Assembly: GCA_029783825.1 (NCBI GenBank)
Contig: JAREIK010012111.1
Coordinates: forward strand, 496,001-560,000
Length of the DNA stretch: 64,000 bases
From: Sapria himalayana
Taxonomy: Eukaryota; Streptophyta; Magnoliopsida; Malpighiales; Rafflesiaceae
Direction of reading: 5' to 3'
The notes beneath the pieces are model-generated. The model saw only the letters and a list, made by a program, of their open reading frames with translations. It ran no database searches and had not been told where the DNA came from. The stretch's first letter is position 1, and each line of letters begins with the position of its first letter. The position numbers and the translations under genes were made by a program. This document shows positions 33,968 to 44,520 of this stretch, one piece after another.

Positions 33968-36060
33968 GTGTCAAATGGGTTATGTTGTGCTGATGCTTTT
34001 CTTTTTATTATGGCCTGGTTGTACCACTGTGTTGTGCCTGGCATGACATTGCATGGATTTCATGTTATGCATGTGTTGTGACTGCATGACATCCATCTGA
34101 CTAAGACCGACATGGCCCATTTGGCCCACAGTCGAGTATATCTATGTCGAATCATGTTGGGTCGTTCTAGCTCATGCTCATTTTGGGTAGGGCTGCTGGC
34201 AGCTTAAATTGAACATACACATTTAAGTTATTTTGAAATTTTAATTTTAATTTATTTAAAAATTAAAATTTTTTATTTGCATATTAAAATAATATAATTA
34301 AAATGACAAAATTGCATGTACAGTGTATATTGCATATTTATATTGCATTATAAAATTAATTGAATTAAAATGAAATTATTAACGAAAAAAATTGTTTAAA
34401 GTTTGAATCAATTCCAAAATGAAAATTATCCAAAAGAAAAAATTAATTAATAAACATAGTATCAATATGACACAACATAAAACATAACTGATAGAAATCC
34501 AAAAGCAAATAAAATATGATATTATAATCATATGAAAAAAAAAATAATCCAAAATAATGAGTCATTAGTTTTTATATGTAGTATGATAGTGTAAATGCTA
34601 ATTGTTATCCTCATATACGTGTTTAAATGTATTATTATTTGTGGTTTCAATATTCTCGATCTCAGTATCTTATAAGTCATCATTCTCTTAGTAAATCTAA
34701 TATTATATCTTGAATATTTAACTTTAAATCTTCTTAGTCATTTATGCATGGAAGTGCCTCTATGATATCTGATCACAATCTCGATCTCTTATCTGAAAAA
34801 TTATTGGTTACCACATAAAAAAGATTTTGATATCATGCCAAGCATTGAAGTGGTAACTTGATCATATGTCATCTTAGATAACACAAGATAGGTAGATTCA
34901 TATTATTTTTATCAATTTAAAATATTTAAATTTTTTTATCATCATATAAAAAGATAAAATAGTAATCAATATCTAATTATGAAATAACTTGTTTTTATTC
35001 AAATGATTACCTATTGTTTGTTCTTAGTTAATTAAATAGAAAAGTTATCATATCTGGATATGGTATTCATGTTCGTACTCGGTATCTCACTATGACTATC
35101 ATATCTAATATTATAATATCTAAATATATTACTTAATTTTTCATGGATAAAATCATTATGTTTGTCTGCTTAGTTTATATAAATGAATATGTATCTTAAT
35201 TTGTTTTCTATATATTTTATCTTAATCTTAAGATCCATACAGACAGTCAAGCAGTACAGAATTATAATGGAGAATAAATTTTTTAAATACTTAGTTTCTA
35301 TTTTAATAATAATGACACTAAATACATGATGTCTTTTATATTTATTAAATATACTACTAATGCCGCATATGCATTCAATCACAATTTAAATGGTGGTAGG
35401 GTGCGCAAAGGAACATATGTTTGTCATGCCATTAAAATTATTTAAGAATTTCATTAAAAAAAATTTCTATTTTAGTATGAATTTATAATAATAAGTTTGT
35501 AACACTTAATATTAATATAGTCAGATATCATGTATTAATGACTAATACATAACTCTAACATAAGTTATTTATAATATATAATGATATCTTATTTTCATTT
35601 GAAACTTTTTCTTTTAATGCCCTGCTAATAAATAAAGATTATTAAACTTTTTTTGTATACTATGTATCTTAATGTATTTTAGTGAATTTATTAATTTTTT
35701 TAAATGGAGGAAAAATCTTTTTCTCTCCTTCTACTATTAGGTTAATTAGGTGATATATATACCTAGCATGAAAAATTTAACCTATTGATTCGTCGTTAAT
35801 AGTTTAAACAAATATACTAATTGCTACTCTATTATTAGAAGAATTATCTATTTTAATACTAAATATTTTATTTTTAATGTTATATTTTTTAAAAATTCTT
35901 GTTATACACTCATATATGGTAGCGGAGTTGCAAGCAAATTTTTTTACCAAAATCTTTAAAAGGCCGAAACTTACTCTCTTTTTCTCCGAGCATGAAGTTC
36001 TAGACATTTATCCACCAACTTCAAAGAGAGTTTTATTATTTATTATTTTCGGATATTAAT
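33968..36060 (-). mobile_element. hAT transposon relic on the minus strand, 5' part missing
   Basis: The 3' terminus is ATGTGTCAAATGGGTT at about 33969, with subterminal hAT-like DNA to 34200. The transposase is on the minus strand. 35170-35382 carries the IECICGISSIFNKYKR and CMDLKIKIKYIE blocks that match the other copies. 35804-36007 carries KIFSIKIDNSSNNRVAI, the hAT core region with D-N-A-S-N-N. Similarity ends near 36060, so about a third of the element is missing at its 5' side, just before the LINE. Confidence 0.65.
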
Positions 36061-36269
36061 TTTACATCTTTTTATTTTTTATGTACTATGTATGGGATCT
36101 TTTTATACATAGGTTGCCCCATTTTCCAACTAACCTTGTATATAAAGGTTAGTATTTGCTTTACTTTATAGTGTGTGAATTATTTTTCGTTTAGTTGATA
36201 CTCGCAACTTTTTCTACATATTTAAATAATTTTTTTAAAATACCTTTTTTGTTGATTTTTTGGGGTAGA

Positions 36270-38580
36270 TGTGAATACAATGTGGAATAAAGTGATAACA
36301 TATGTAAAACAAAGAATTTAAAGAGATTTTAGGCTTGTCTAAAAGAAATATTTAATCGCTTAGAGAAACATGGTGGTAGAACCCTATGGCTCGAAAAATT
36401 ATTAAAGAAAAATATATTTGTTTTATAGATATGTAGAAGAACAATAATGAAGTCACTATGAAATTGGATAAAGATGTAAAAAAGAAAGTTGAAAGATGAT
36501 ATTAAGTTTAAAATATATAATGAGTTATGTGATAAATTATAAGATAATTAAGGAGAAAATGATATTTATAAGCTGATTAGGATGAGAGAAAAATAACGAA
36601 GACTTGAGTCAGATATAATTTATTAAAAATAAAAATAATTAGATCTTAATAAAAGATGAAGTCAAATAGAGATAACATATTTTCATGATCTTTTAAACTT
36701 GTTCACATATTAAGATTTGAATATCAAGGATGATAAAGAATTAAACAACATTAAATATATAGTCAAGATCAAACTCATGAGGCGGTAGAAGTTCTCTAGA
36801 AAATAAATGTCAGAAAAGTCTTAAAGCTAACTGAGTTGTTTAACAAGATCATAAGTACTAGAAAGATAACGAATGAATAACGACAAAATATTATAATTTT
36901 TATTTATTAAAATAAATGAGAAATCCAAAATTATAATAATCATGGAGATATCAAATTTATGAGTCATTATATAATTTTGAGAAAAAAACAATCCAATATA
37001 AACTAAGAAAATAAACAATAATTTAAAATAATCAATTTGAATATATGTCATGTATGTCTTCTATGAAAGTTATTTATTTAATGGTATAATTGATCAAGAA
37101 ATATAAAGAAAATAAGAAATATTTATGCATGATATTTATTTAGAAAAAATTCATGATAGTATTCAAAAAATAATAATTTAATGGTTAATATCTAAGAAAA
37201 TTATATTAAATATATATATTGAACTAATCAATAACATATATGAGGGAGTAATGTCCATAGGTAGATTAGTTCAAGATGTTACTTAAGTTTCTAATAGTTG
37301 GGTGACTATATCAAAGATCATCACTCAATACTTATATTTTTGTGTTAATTATATATAAATTAACAAGACTTTCAAAAGCATATTTCTTAGTATATATTAT
37401 TTACATATGATATATTTTTGGTTGTTGAGGCTATGCCTGTCAAAATTTAACACGACACGATTAATTGCTGATTAAATAGATTTGGGTTAGACCTAAATGA
37501 GTTCGAGTGATAAATGGGTCAACCCGTTTAACACGTTTAATAAATGGGTCATATTCGAGTGATACATGCTAACATGTTTATAACTTATTTACCCATTTAA
37601 ATAAATAGGTAAATGGTTAAACGTGTGGTTTACCGTATTAAATGAGTCAAACGTGTGGTAAACAAGTAAATAGGTCAAATGAGTGATTTATCGTGTTTAC
37701 CCGACCCAACCCAACCCAATCTGTTAAAATTAGACGTGTTAAACGAGTCGTGTCGTATTACCCATTTATTAAATGGTTCGTGTTCGTGTTTTGATTTTTT
37801 ATCCGTTTATTAAATATGTCGTATACGAGTTTACATGTTTTTTACCCGTCACCCGTTTAATACGTAATTGTTTAACCCAACCCAACCCATTTGAAACTCA
37901 TAGTTGAGACCGAAGAATAGTTTTATAGGGAACTAGAACTTGGAGTATTATACTATAGTGCAAAGGGTTTAGGATTAGTTATAATGAGATGGAGTGTTTG
38001 ATACATGAGTTTAGTTATATTAAGAGTGATAATAATATGGTATTCAAAATGAGAAAGTAATAAGTATCACTTGTTAATAAAATCAAGTATTTAGGTTCTA
38101 TATTAAGTAATTGCGAAGATATTAACAATGAAGTATCACATAAGATTAAAGTTGCATGGATTAAATACAAAGTTAAATTAGAGTTTCAAATGATGAGTAT
38201 AGTAGAAATGAGGATGATAATATAAATGCATGATGAGATAATGAATAATAAAAAATAAAAAATATGATTATTAGAAAAAATATTAAAATAAATTTTATAG
38301 ATGATAATATAAGTGAGAATTCGTCCGAATTAGTTTGGTCATGCTCATGTCTAATACAAATCTCCTAGGATACTGGTTAGGAAGTGTGAGCCTATTTGAA
38401 TGGGGTCAAGAAAAAGAATTAGATGAAGGTCTTTGAGAAATTAGATAAAAATTATAAATAAAAATTTAATACATAAATTATTAATAGTTATAAATTTAGA
38501 GTTGATTGAAAAAGTATTATTCATATAATTGATCTCAAATTGTTGGATTAAAGCTTGATTGATGATTATGATTTTTTTGT
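36270..38580 (+). mobile_element. RTE-type LINE relic (reverse transcriptase), 5' truncated
   Basis: With stops and frameshifts, the + strand follows the plant RTE-type LINE protein from about 36540: ENDIYKLIRMREKK, then LSQ..KFIKNKN and a YFHDLLN block; KVGKA-like and SHYIILR stretches near 36780-36990; then after an insertion a YLGSILSNCEDINNEVSHKIK stretch near 38095, VEMRM near 38205 and FGHAHV near 38335. The tail near 38530-38575 (GATCTCAAATTGTTGGATTAAAGCTTGATTG) matches the 3' end typical of this family, which runs into short repeats. A 471-bp hAT is inserted at 37432-37902. Reverse transcription and insertion would have been its role; this copy is dead. Confidence 0.7.
37432..37902. 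mobile_element. 471-bp non-autonomous hAT element inside the LINE
   Basis: The ends TATGCCTGTCAAA and (complement) TATGAGTTTCAAA are imperfect inverted repeats. The flanks GTTGAGGC (37424-37431) and GTTGAGAC (37903-37910) form an 8-bp duplication with one mismatch. The interior is made of AAATGGGTCA, ACCCGTTTAA and CCAACCCAACCC words, a different hAT subfamily from the GC-rich ones elsewhere. LINE similarity resumes after it. Confidence 0.75.
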
Positions 38581-38953
38581 TGATTGACTTTTACATCACC
38601 CAACTTATATTCACCTCACTCCTACTCATTCTCTCTCTCTCTCTCTCTCTTCTTTTTCTCTTTGTTCTCTCTCTTTTAGTTTCTATGTTTTTCTCTCTCT
38701 CTCTCTCCCTCCTTTTCTCTTCTCTCTCTCTCCACACCCCTTTTCTCATATCTCTCTCTCTCTTCTTTCTCTTTTAGTTCTACCTCTCTCTATCTCTCTC
38801 TCTTCTCTCGTTGTTCTACTCTCTTTTTGTTTTTCTATTTTATTATCTCTTTCTCTCTTCCTTTCTCTCTCAATCTCTCTCTCTTCTTTTTCTCTTTGTT
38901 CTCTCTCTTTTGGTTTCTTTGTTTTTTTCTCTCCCTCCCTTTCGCCTCTCTCT

Positions 38954-39289
38954 CACCTCCCGCTTTCTCCTCTCTCTCACCTCCCCCTTTCTCCTCTCTC
39001 TCACCTCCCCCTTTCTCCTCTCTCTCACCTCCCCCTTTCTCCTCTCTCTCACCTCCCCCTTTCTCCTCTCTCCCACCTCCCCCTTTCTCCTCTCTCCCAC
39101 CTCCCCCTTTCTCCTCTCTCTCACCTCCCCCTTTCTCCTCTCTCTCACCTCCCCCTTTCTCCTCTCTCTCACCTCCCCCTTTCTCCTCTCTCTCACCTCC
39201 CCCTTTCTCCTTTCTCTCATCTCTCCCTTTCTCCTCTCTCTCACCTCCCCCTTTCTCCTCTCTCTCACCTCCCTTTTCTCCTCTCTCTC
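38954..39289 (+). repeat. 24-bp tandem array (14 units)
   Basis: CACCTCC starts recur every 24 bases from 38954 to 39266. Most units are identical; a few carry single C/T changes (CTCCCAC at 39070-39110) and the last unit has CCCTTTTC. Such uniformity suggests recent expansion by slippage or unequal exchange. Confidence 0.9.
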
Positions 39290-40744
39290 TCTTCTTTCTC
39301 TCTTTGATCTACCTCTCTGTTATCTCTCTTTGTTCTACCTCTCTCTCTCTTTGTTCTCTCTCTTTGTTCTACCTCTCTCTCTCTCTCACTCTCTTTTTTC
39401 TCTCTTTGATCTACCTCTCTTTCTTTGTTCTCTTTCTTTGTTCTACCTCTCTCTCTCTGTTCTCTCTCTTTGTTCTACCTCTCTCTCTCTCTCTCTCTTC
39501 TTTCTCTCTTTGATCTACCTCTCTTTCTCTGTTCTCTCTCTTTGTTCTACTCTCTCTATCTTTCTCTCTTGTCTCCGCTCTTTGTTCTACCCTCCTCTCT
39601 CCTCGTCTCCTTGTCTCTCTCTTGTTCTACCTCTCTCTCTCTCTCTCTCTCTCTTCTTTCTCTCTTTGATCTACCTCTCTTTCTCTGTTCTCTCTCTTTG
39701 TTCTATCTCTCTCTCTTTCTCTCTTTGTCTCTCTCTTTGTTCTACCTCTCTCTCTCTTATCTCTCTCTTGTTCTCTCTCTCTCTCTTGTCTTCTCTTTGT
39801 TCTGCCTCTCTCTCTCTCTCTTGTCTCTCTTTTTCTCCTTCTCTCTCTCTCTTGTCTCTCTCTTTGTTTCTCTCTCTCTCTCTTGTCTCTCTCTTTGTTC
39901 TCTCTCTCTCTCTCTTGTCTCTCTCTTTGTTCTACCTCTCTCTCTCCTCTTTCTCTCTCTTTGTTCTACTCTCTCTCTCTCTCTCTCTCTTTGTTCTACC
40001 TCTCTCTCTCTCTTTTCTCTCTCTTGTTCTAACTCTCTCTCTCTTCTCTCTTCTTTTTCTACCTCTCTTCTTCTCTTCTCTCTCGTTGTTTCTACCTCTC
40101 TCTCGTCTCTCTCTTTTTTTTCTACCTCTCTCTCTTCTCTCTATTTTTTCTACCTCTCTCTTCTTTCTCTCTATTTTTCTAGACCTCTCTCGTCTTCTCT
40201 CTCTTTTTTCTACCTTCTCCTCTTCTCCTCTCTTTTTTGCCTACCTCTACTCTCTTCTCTCTCTTGTCTACCTCTCTCTCTCTTCTCTCTCTTTGTCTCT
40301 ACTCTCTCTCTTCTCTCTTCTGCTTGTTCTACCTCTCTCTCTCTTCTCTCTCTTGTGTTCTACCTCTCTCTCTCGTCTCTCCTCTTTGTTCTACCTCTCT
40401 CTCATCTTCCTCTCTTTTCTTTGTTCTACCTCTCTCTCTTCTGTCTACCTCTCTTTGTTCTACCTACCTCTCTCTCTTCTCTCTCTTTGTTCTACCTCTT
40501 CTCTATGCTTCTCTCTCTTTGTTTACCTCTCTCTCTCTTCTCTCTCTATTTGTTTCTACCTCTCTCTCTCTTTCTCTCTCTTTGTCTACCTCTCTCTCTT
40601 TCTCTCTTTGTTCTACCTCTCTCTCTCTCTTCTTATTTGTTTCACCTCTCTTCTCTTCTCTCATTGTTTTACCTCTTTCTTCTCTCTCTTGTTCACCTCT
40701 CTTCTTCTCATCTCTTTGTTTCTACCTAGCTCTCTTCTCTCTCT

Positions 40745-41108
40745 TTGTTCTACTTCTCTCTCTTCTCTCTCTTTGTTCTACCTCTCTCTCTTCTCTCTCT
40801 TTGTTCTACTTCTCTCTCTTCTCTCTCTTTGTTCTACCTCTCTCTCTTCTCTCTCTTTGTTCTACCTCTCTCTCTTCTCTCTCTTTGTTCTACCTCTCTC
40901 TCTTCTCTCTCTTTGTTCTACCTCTCTCTCTTCTCTCTCTTTGTTCTACCTCTCTCTCTTCTCTCTCTTTGTTCTACCTCTCTCTCTTCTCTCTCTTTGT
41001 TCTACCTCTCTCTCTTCTCTCTCTTTGTTCTACCTCTCTCTCTTCTCTCTCTTTGTTCTACCTCTCTCTCTTCTCTCTCTTTGTTCTACCTCTCTCTCTC
41101 TCTCTCTT
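40745..41108 (+). repeat. 28-bp tandem array (13 units)
   Basis: TTGTTCTAC recurs every 28 bases from 40745 to 41081, with only occasional TAC-TTC versus TAC-CTC changes. Degenerate units of the same type extend from about 39300 to 41330 with variable (CT)n lengths. Confidence 0.9.
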
Positions 41109-41429
41109 GTTCTACCTCTCTCTCTTCTCTCTCTTTGTTCTACCTCTCTCTTTTCTCTCTCTTGTTCTACCTCTCTCTCTCTCTCTTTGTTCTACCTCTC
41201 TCTCTTTGTTCTACCTCTCTCTCTCTCTCTCTTTGTTCTACCTCTCTCTCTTCTCTCTCTTTGTTCTTCCACTCTCTCTTCTCTCTCTTTGTTCTTCCAC
41301 TCTCTTCTTTCTCTCTTTGTTCTATCTCTCTCTCTCTCTTTCCTCGCTGTTCTAATCTCTTTTTGTTTCTCTATTTTATTCTCTCTCTTACTGTCTCTTT
41401 GTCTCTGTCTCTCTCTCTCTCACCCCCCT

Positions 41430-42380
41430 TTGTGAAAATTTTGTTTGAAAAAGTAAAGATGGTAGGGTAAATATGTACATTATTAAATCGTATTTTTTTC
41501 CCACTAATTATTTTTGCTCTTAATATTAAAACATAATTTTTCCATAATAAAAATCATACGTAGCATAATTTTGGAGCACTTGTAACATGTGTTAGAAAAT
41601 GTTTTGGTGCCAAATGTGAGATTATTGTCCATCAAGTCAAATACTATCACTTTAACTTTGACTTTGCCTTTTGGAGTGTCTACTACAGCAGCCTCTACTG
41701 TGTGTTTTCTGGCAGAACGCTGTTAGCTTTTTTTTTTTTATTTTGTCAGTCTTTTCCTTTATTGTTTGTTAAGTACTCTTCCAATGCGCCTTTTTTTCCC
41801 CACTGTTTCAATCTTCCTTTCGTTTTCCTTGTTGCAGAATCTCACAATACCTAATATGCATCTGTTGGAATCTTCTTTCACAAGGATCTTCCATCGTCCA
41901 GATCACTTAGGAATGCGGCTCAATATATTTGTAACTGCGTTGATAGTGCATGATTTTTGTTGTGGAACAGTAACTAGCACGTGTCAGTTTGACTTTTTTA
42001 TCTTATCCTTTAAAACGTTCCAGAATAGTTGGAATAGCGTTTGAGAAATTCAGTGTCATGTTTCCCTCGGGCCATATTGGTGAAAAAAGGATCTCACTTT
42101 TCTTTTCTTTTCTTTTTTGATAATTGATCGATTAGATTTTGTGCCTAAAATGTTTATAACAAATATTTTTTAAAAATTAGGAGAACTTAATTTTTTAATT
42201 ATTTATTCCCAAAATTGAGTAATATCATGACAGATTATTATTTGAATTTATGTTTGAGGCTGTGAAAAAAAGATTTAGTATTAAGGGGTATAAAGTTTCA
42301 TAAATAATCTAAAAGGTTTGTATACTCAATTATTATTTGATTTAAAAAAATAATTTTATTACGTAATGTTATGAATTTTT
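41430..42380. other. Unassigned DNA, part of it of higher complexity
   Basis: 41640-42060 is not AT-rich or repetitive and has open frames on both strands (92 codons + strand at 41766-42044; on the minus strand a frame reading IWTMEDPCERRFQQMHIRYC). I recognise no family. It could be a low-copy sequence or a fragment of a gene or element. 42060-42380 is AT-rich without signal. Confidence 0.4.
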
Positions 42381-42419
42381 GTAATCTTACAACATCAAGG
42401 CATGTATATTTTTATCTTC

Positions 42420-42945
42420 CTCCCTCGTATTTTCCTCATCCCTCCCTTGTGTTTTTGTGATCTCTCTCTCTCTTTATGTATATATATATATATATATAAT
42501 ATTTGTGTGTGTGTGTGTATTTATACACATTTATCTATATATCATTGTTATATATGCAATGAGAGAGAGAGAGAGAGGAGGAGAGAGGGGGGAAAGAGGA
42601 AGAGAGAGAGATAGATGAAAGAGAGGGGGAGAGAGAGAAGAGAGTGGGGGAGAGAGAGAGGATAGGATGAGGAAAATTGAGTGTGGAGGGTGATAAAAAT
42701 GTATATATAAAATATACACATGACTTATACAGATACATACATATTTATATATGTAAAACCAAGTGTATATATTTATCCAATGATATTTGCAATAAAAACA
42801 TTAAAAGGAAATAGAGGCCAAAATGTAAGTGGTAAACACGTAATATGGGTGGTGGTTGAGAGAGATAGAGGAACAAGAAAAGAAAAAGAGGGAGGGAGGG
42901 AGTGAGACGAGGGGGGAGAGACAAGAGACCAGGAGGGAGATGATT
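42420..42945. repeat. Microsatellites and purine-rich tracts
   Basis: (CT)n at 42461-42473, (TA)n near 42478-42500, (GT)n at 42507-42519, a GA-rich tract at 42560-42665, and a second GA/GGA-rich tract at 42857-42932. The purine tracts have the opposite strand bias to the 2.8-kb pyrimidine tract about 1.1 kb away. ORFs on both strands are accidental. Confidence 0.8.
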
Positions 42946-42949
42946 AAAA

Positions 42950-43185
42950 AAATAATATTTACTTATCAATTATTAAAAAATAATAAAATAACATATTAAA
43001 AGTCATTTTTATCATTTAAAATTATCTATATCTTTCTAATTAATTAAAAACTTATGTTCATTTTCACTAATTATGCAAATTTAATTTTTTTATCCTAATT
43101 ATTTAATATTTACATACTCAGAAACGTAATTCTTTATATACTAAAAGTAATATGTTTTGTATTTTTTTAGATTTTAATTGTTAAT
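42950..43185. other. AT-rich spacer
   Basis: Nothing recognised; plain A/T-rich sequence between the purine tract and the repeat that follows. Confidence 0.5.
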
Positions 43186-43555
43186 TACAAATAATGTGTT
43201 GTTTTTTCTATGTTAAGGTGTTTTGTTTTTTGATGACAAAATGTAAATGATTTTGTTGAATTTTATAATCAACTTTTTTTGTGATTGTCGTCAATCAAGA
43301 ATAATAAATTTCAACGACAAAAATTTATTTCATTTATACATCAATTTGAGAAAGTTATTCAATTTGTCTACTTGAAGCATAAGGAATCCAATCCTACCAG
43401 TCGAAAAGGATATCACGTCACTACTATGTCCAATCTTGCGAAAGCATGTAACTAGTTGTGCTTCTAACTAGGAACCAACATCTTAGGATGGTAGTAAATG
43501 GAACCTTCTAAGCTAGATCAAATCACAAATGCTACATCAGATTAAGGGGGACAAA
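43185..43555 (+). repeat. Direct repeat, copy 1 (paired with 58000-58370), LTR-like
   Basis: Shared landmarks with the second copy are AATAATGTGTT, TTTTTTGATGACAAA, TGTGATTGTCGTCAATCAAGA-like, CACTACTATGTCC, GCTTCTAACTAGGAACCAAC, ATCTTAGGATGGTAG and a shared end at GCTACAT. The TTTGATGACAAA start is common in LTRs of large copia elements, but no LTR boundary or coding region confirms that. The two copies are clearly diverged and 14.8 kb apart, so they may be separate insertions. Confidence 0.6.
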
Positions 43556-44520
43556 AGGTTCAACTTTCACTCATCAAAGTGTGAGATGCATGGCTTCTAT
43601 CTAGCTTATAATAAGTTATTTTTTGTCACTTTCAAATCAAGTGGATTTTTAGAGATCTTCCAAGAGGAGGACTTGGGTTTTGGGCAACTCATCTTGAAAC
43701 CTTATGGTAGCTCTATGTCAAGTTTGTCCAAGTAAAGAGTCAGTCCCAGACAAACAATGCTTCTTCTATAAATGAGACATGCTCCTCCCACTATCGAAAC
43801 ATTTTCACAACTTCCCATGGTATTTTGCCATTCCAAATGAAATGATTGGCATCGTCAATATCATTGAAACAAAAAGTTGATGTTCAAAAGCAATTTCATT
43901 GCATGAAGCTTGCTTATCTTCCAACTAGCATTATCTTTGTATACATGTTTCTTTCTCTACTTATCGATCAAGCTTTGAAGCTAGACTTCTTTTACTTCCT
44001 CATTCCTAAACTCAACAATATTGTCTGGGTTCTACCAGCTAGGTCATGCTCCACTAGACCTAGGAAAAAGTACCCTACCTTGCCTTGCCTCACTTTAACT
44101 CTCCCCACAACATTTTATTCTTGAACCGCCCCCCTCCCCCACAAATCATATTTTGCTCAAAGTCCCTTCTCTTAATTCTTGAAAATTGCAAACAATATGT
44201 TTGATATTTTGGAATTTTGCACATTTTATTGTTGAAATTTTATTAATTTGTTTTAAAACTCTAAATACTTGTTTTGATGAAAAATATTAATGACATTTAT
44301 TTTTTATATTTGATACCATTTAATTAATTATATTTTTATTATAGGTAAAAATTATAAATAATATTTAGTGTGTGTGTGTGTGTGTAAGGTAGATTATGTC
44401 ACAAAAAAAGATTGTATTGTATCTTTATTGCATCTTGTGCTTAAAGTCCCAAAAAAATTTTCTATCTCAATGTGACTTGTATTTCAAATAATTATGCTAT
44501 GAACAGAATATACCTTTTGA
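43556..44520. other. Unassigned DNA between the LTR-like repeat and the organelle-like block
   Basis: 43560-44130 is moderately complex and includes a 92-codon + strand ORF (43846-44124) with no recognised domain. 44150-44470 is AT-rich with (GT)n at 44370-44385. It may be the body of the retroelement whose LTR-like repeat precedes it. Confidence 0.35.

Larger units (their letters stand above)
38590..41425 (+). repeat. 2.8-kb polypyrimidine tract with 24-bp and 28-bp tandem arrays
   Basis: The + strand is almost only C and T. Two regular arrays are visible: a 24-bp unit (CACCTCCCCCTTTCTCCTCT plus CTCT) repeated 14 times with exact spacing from 38954 to about 39289, and a 28-bp unit (TTGTTCTACCTCTCTCTCTT plus CTCTCTCT) repeated 13 times with exact spacing from 40745 to about 41108. 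Between and after them are degenerate versions of the second unit and plain (CT)n. Absence of stop triplets creates very long ORFs (874, 434, 372 codons and others) in all three + frames plus one on the minus strand; none is a gene. It directly follows the LINE 3' tail. Confidence 0.95.

Noticed and set aside
38870..39268. 132-codon minus-strand ORF of Arg/Glu repeats
   Set aside because: It is the complement of the 24-bp array; an 8-residue repeat follows directly from the 24-bp DNA unit.
38954..41108. Regular arrays considered as CRISPR-like
   Set aside because: The repeats are contiguous, without unique spacers, and the context is a plant genome.
38811..41435. ORF of 874 codons and overlapping ORFs of 434, 372, 241 and 228 codons on the + strand
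   Set aside because: They lie wholly in the C/T tract, where stop codons cannot easily occur. The conceptual proteins are Leu/Ser/Phe-Pro low complexity, several frames are open at once, and there is no start context or domain.
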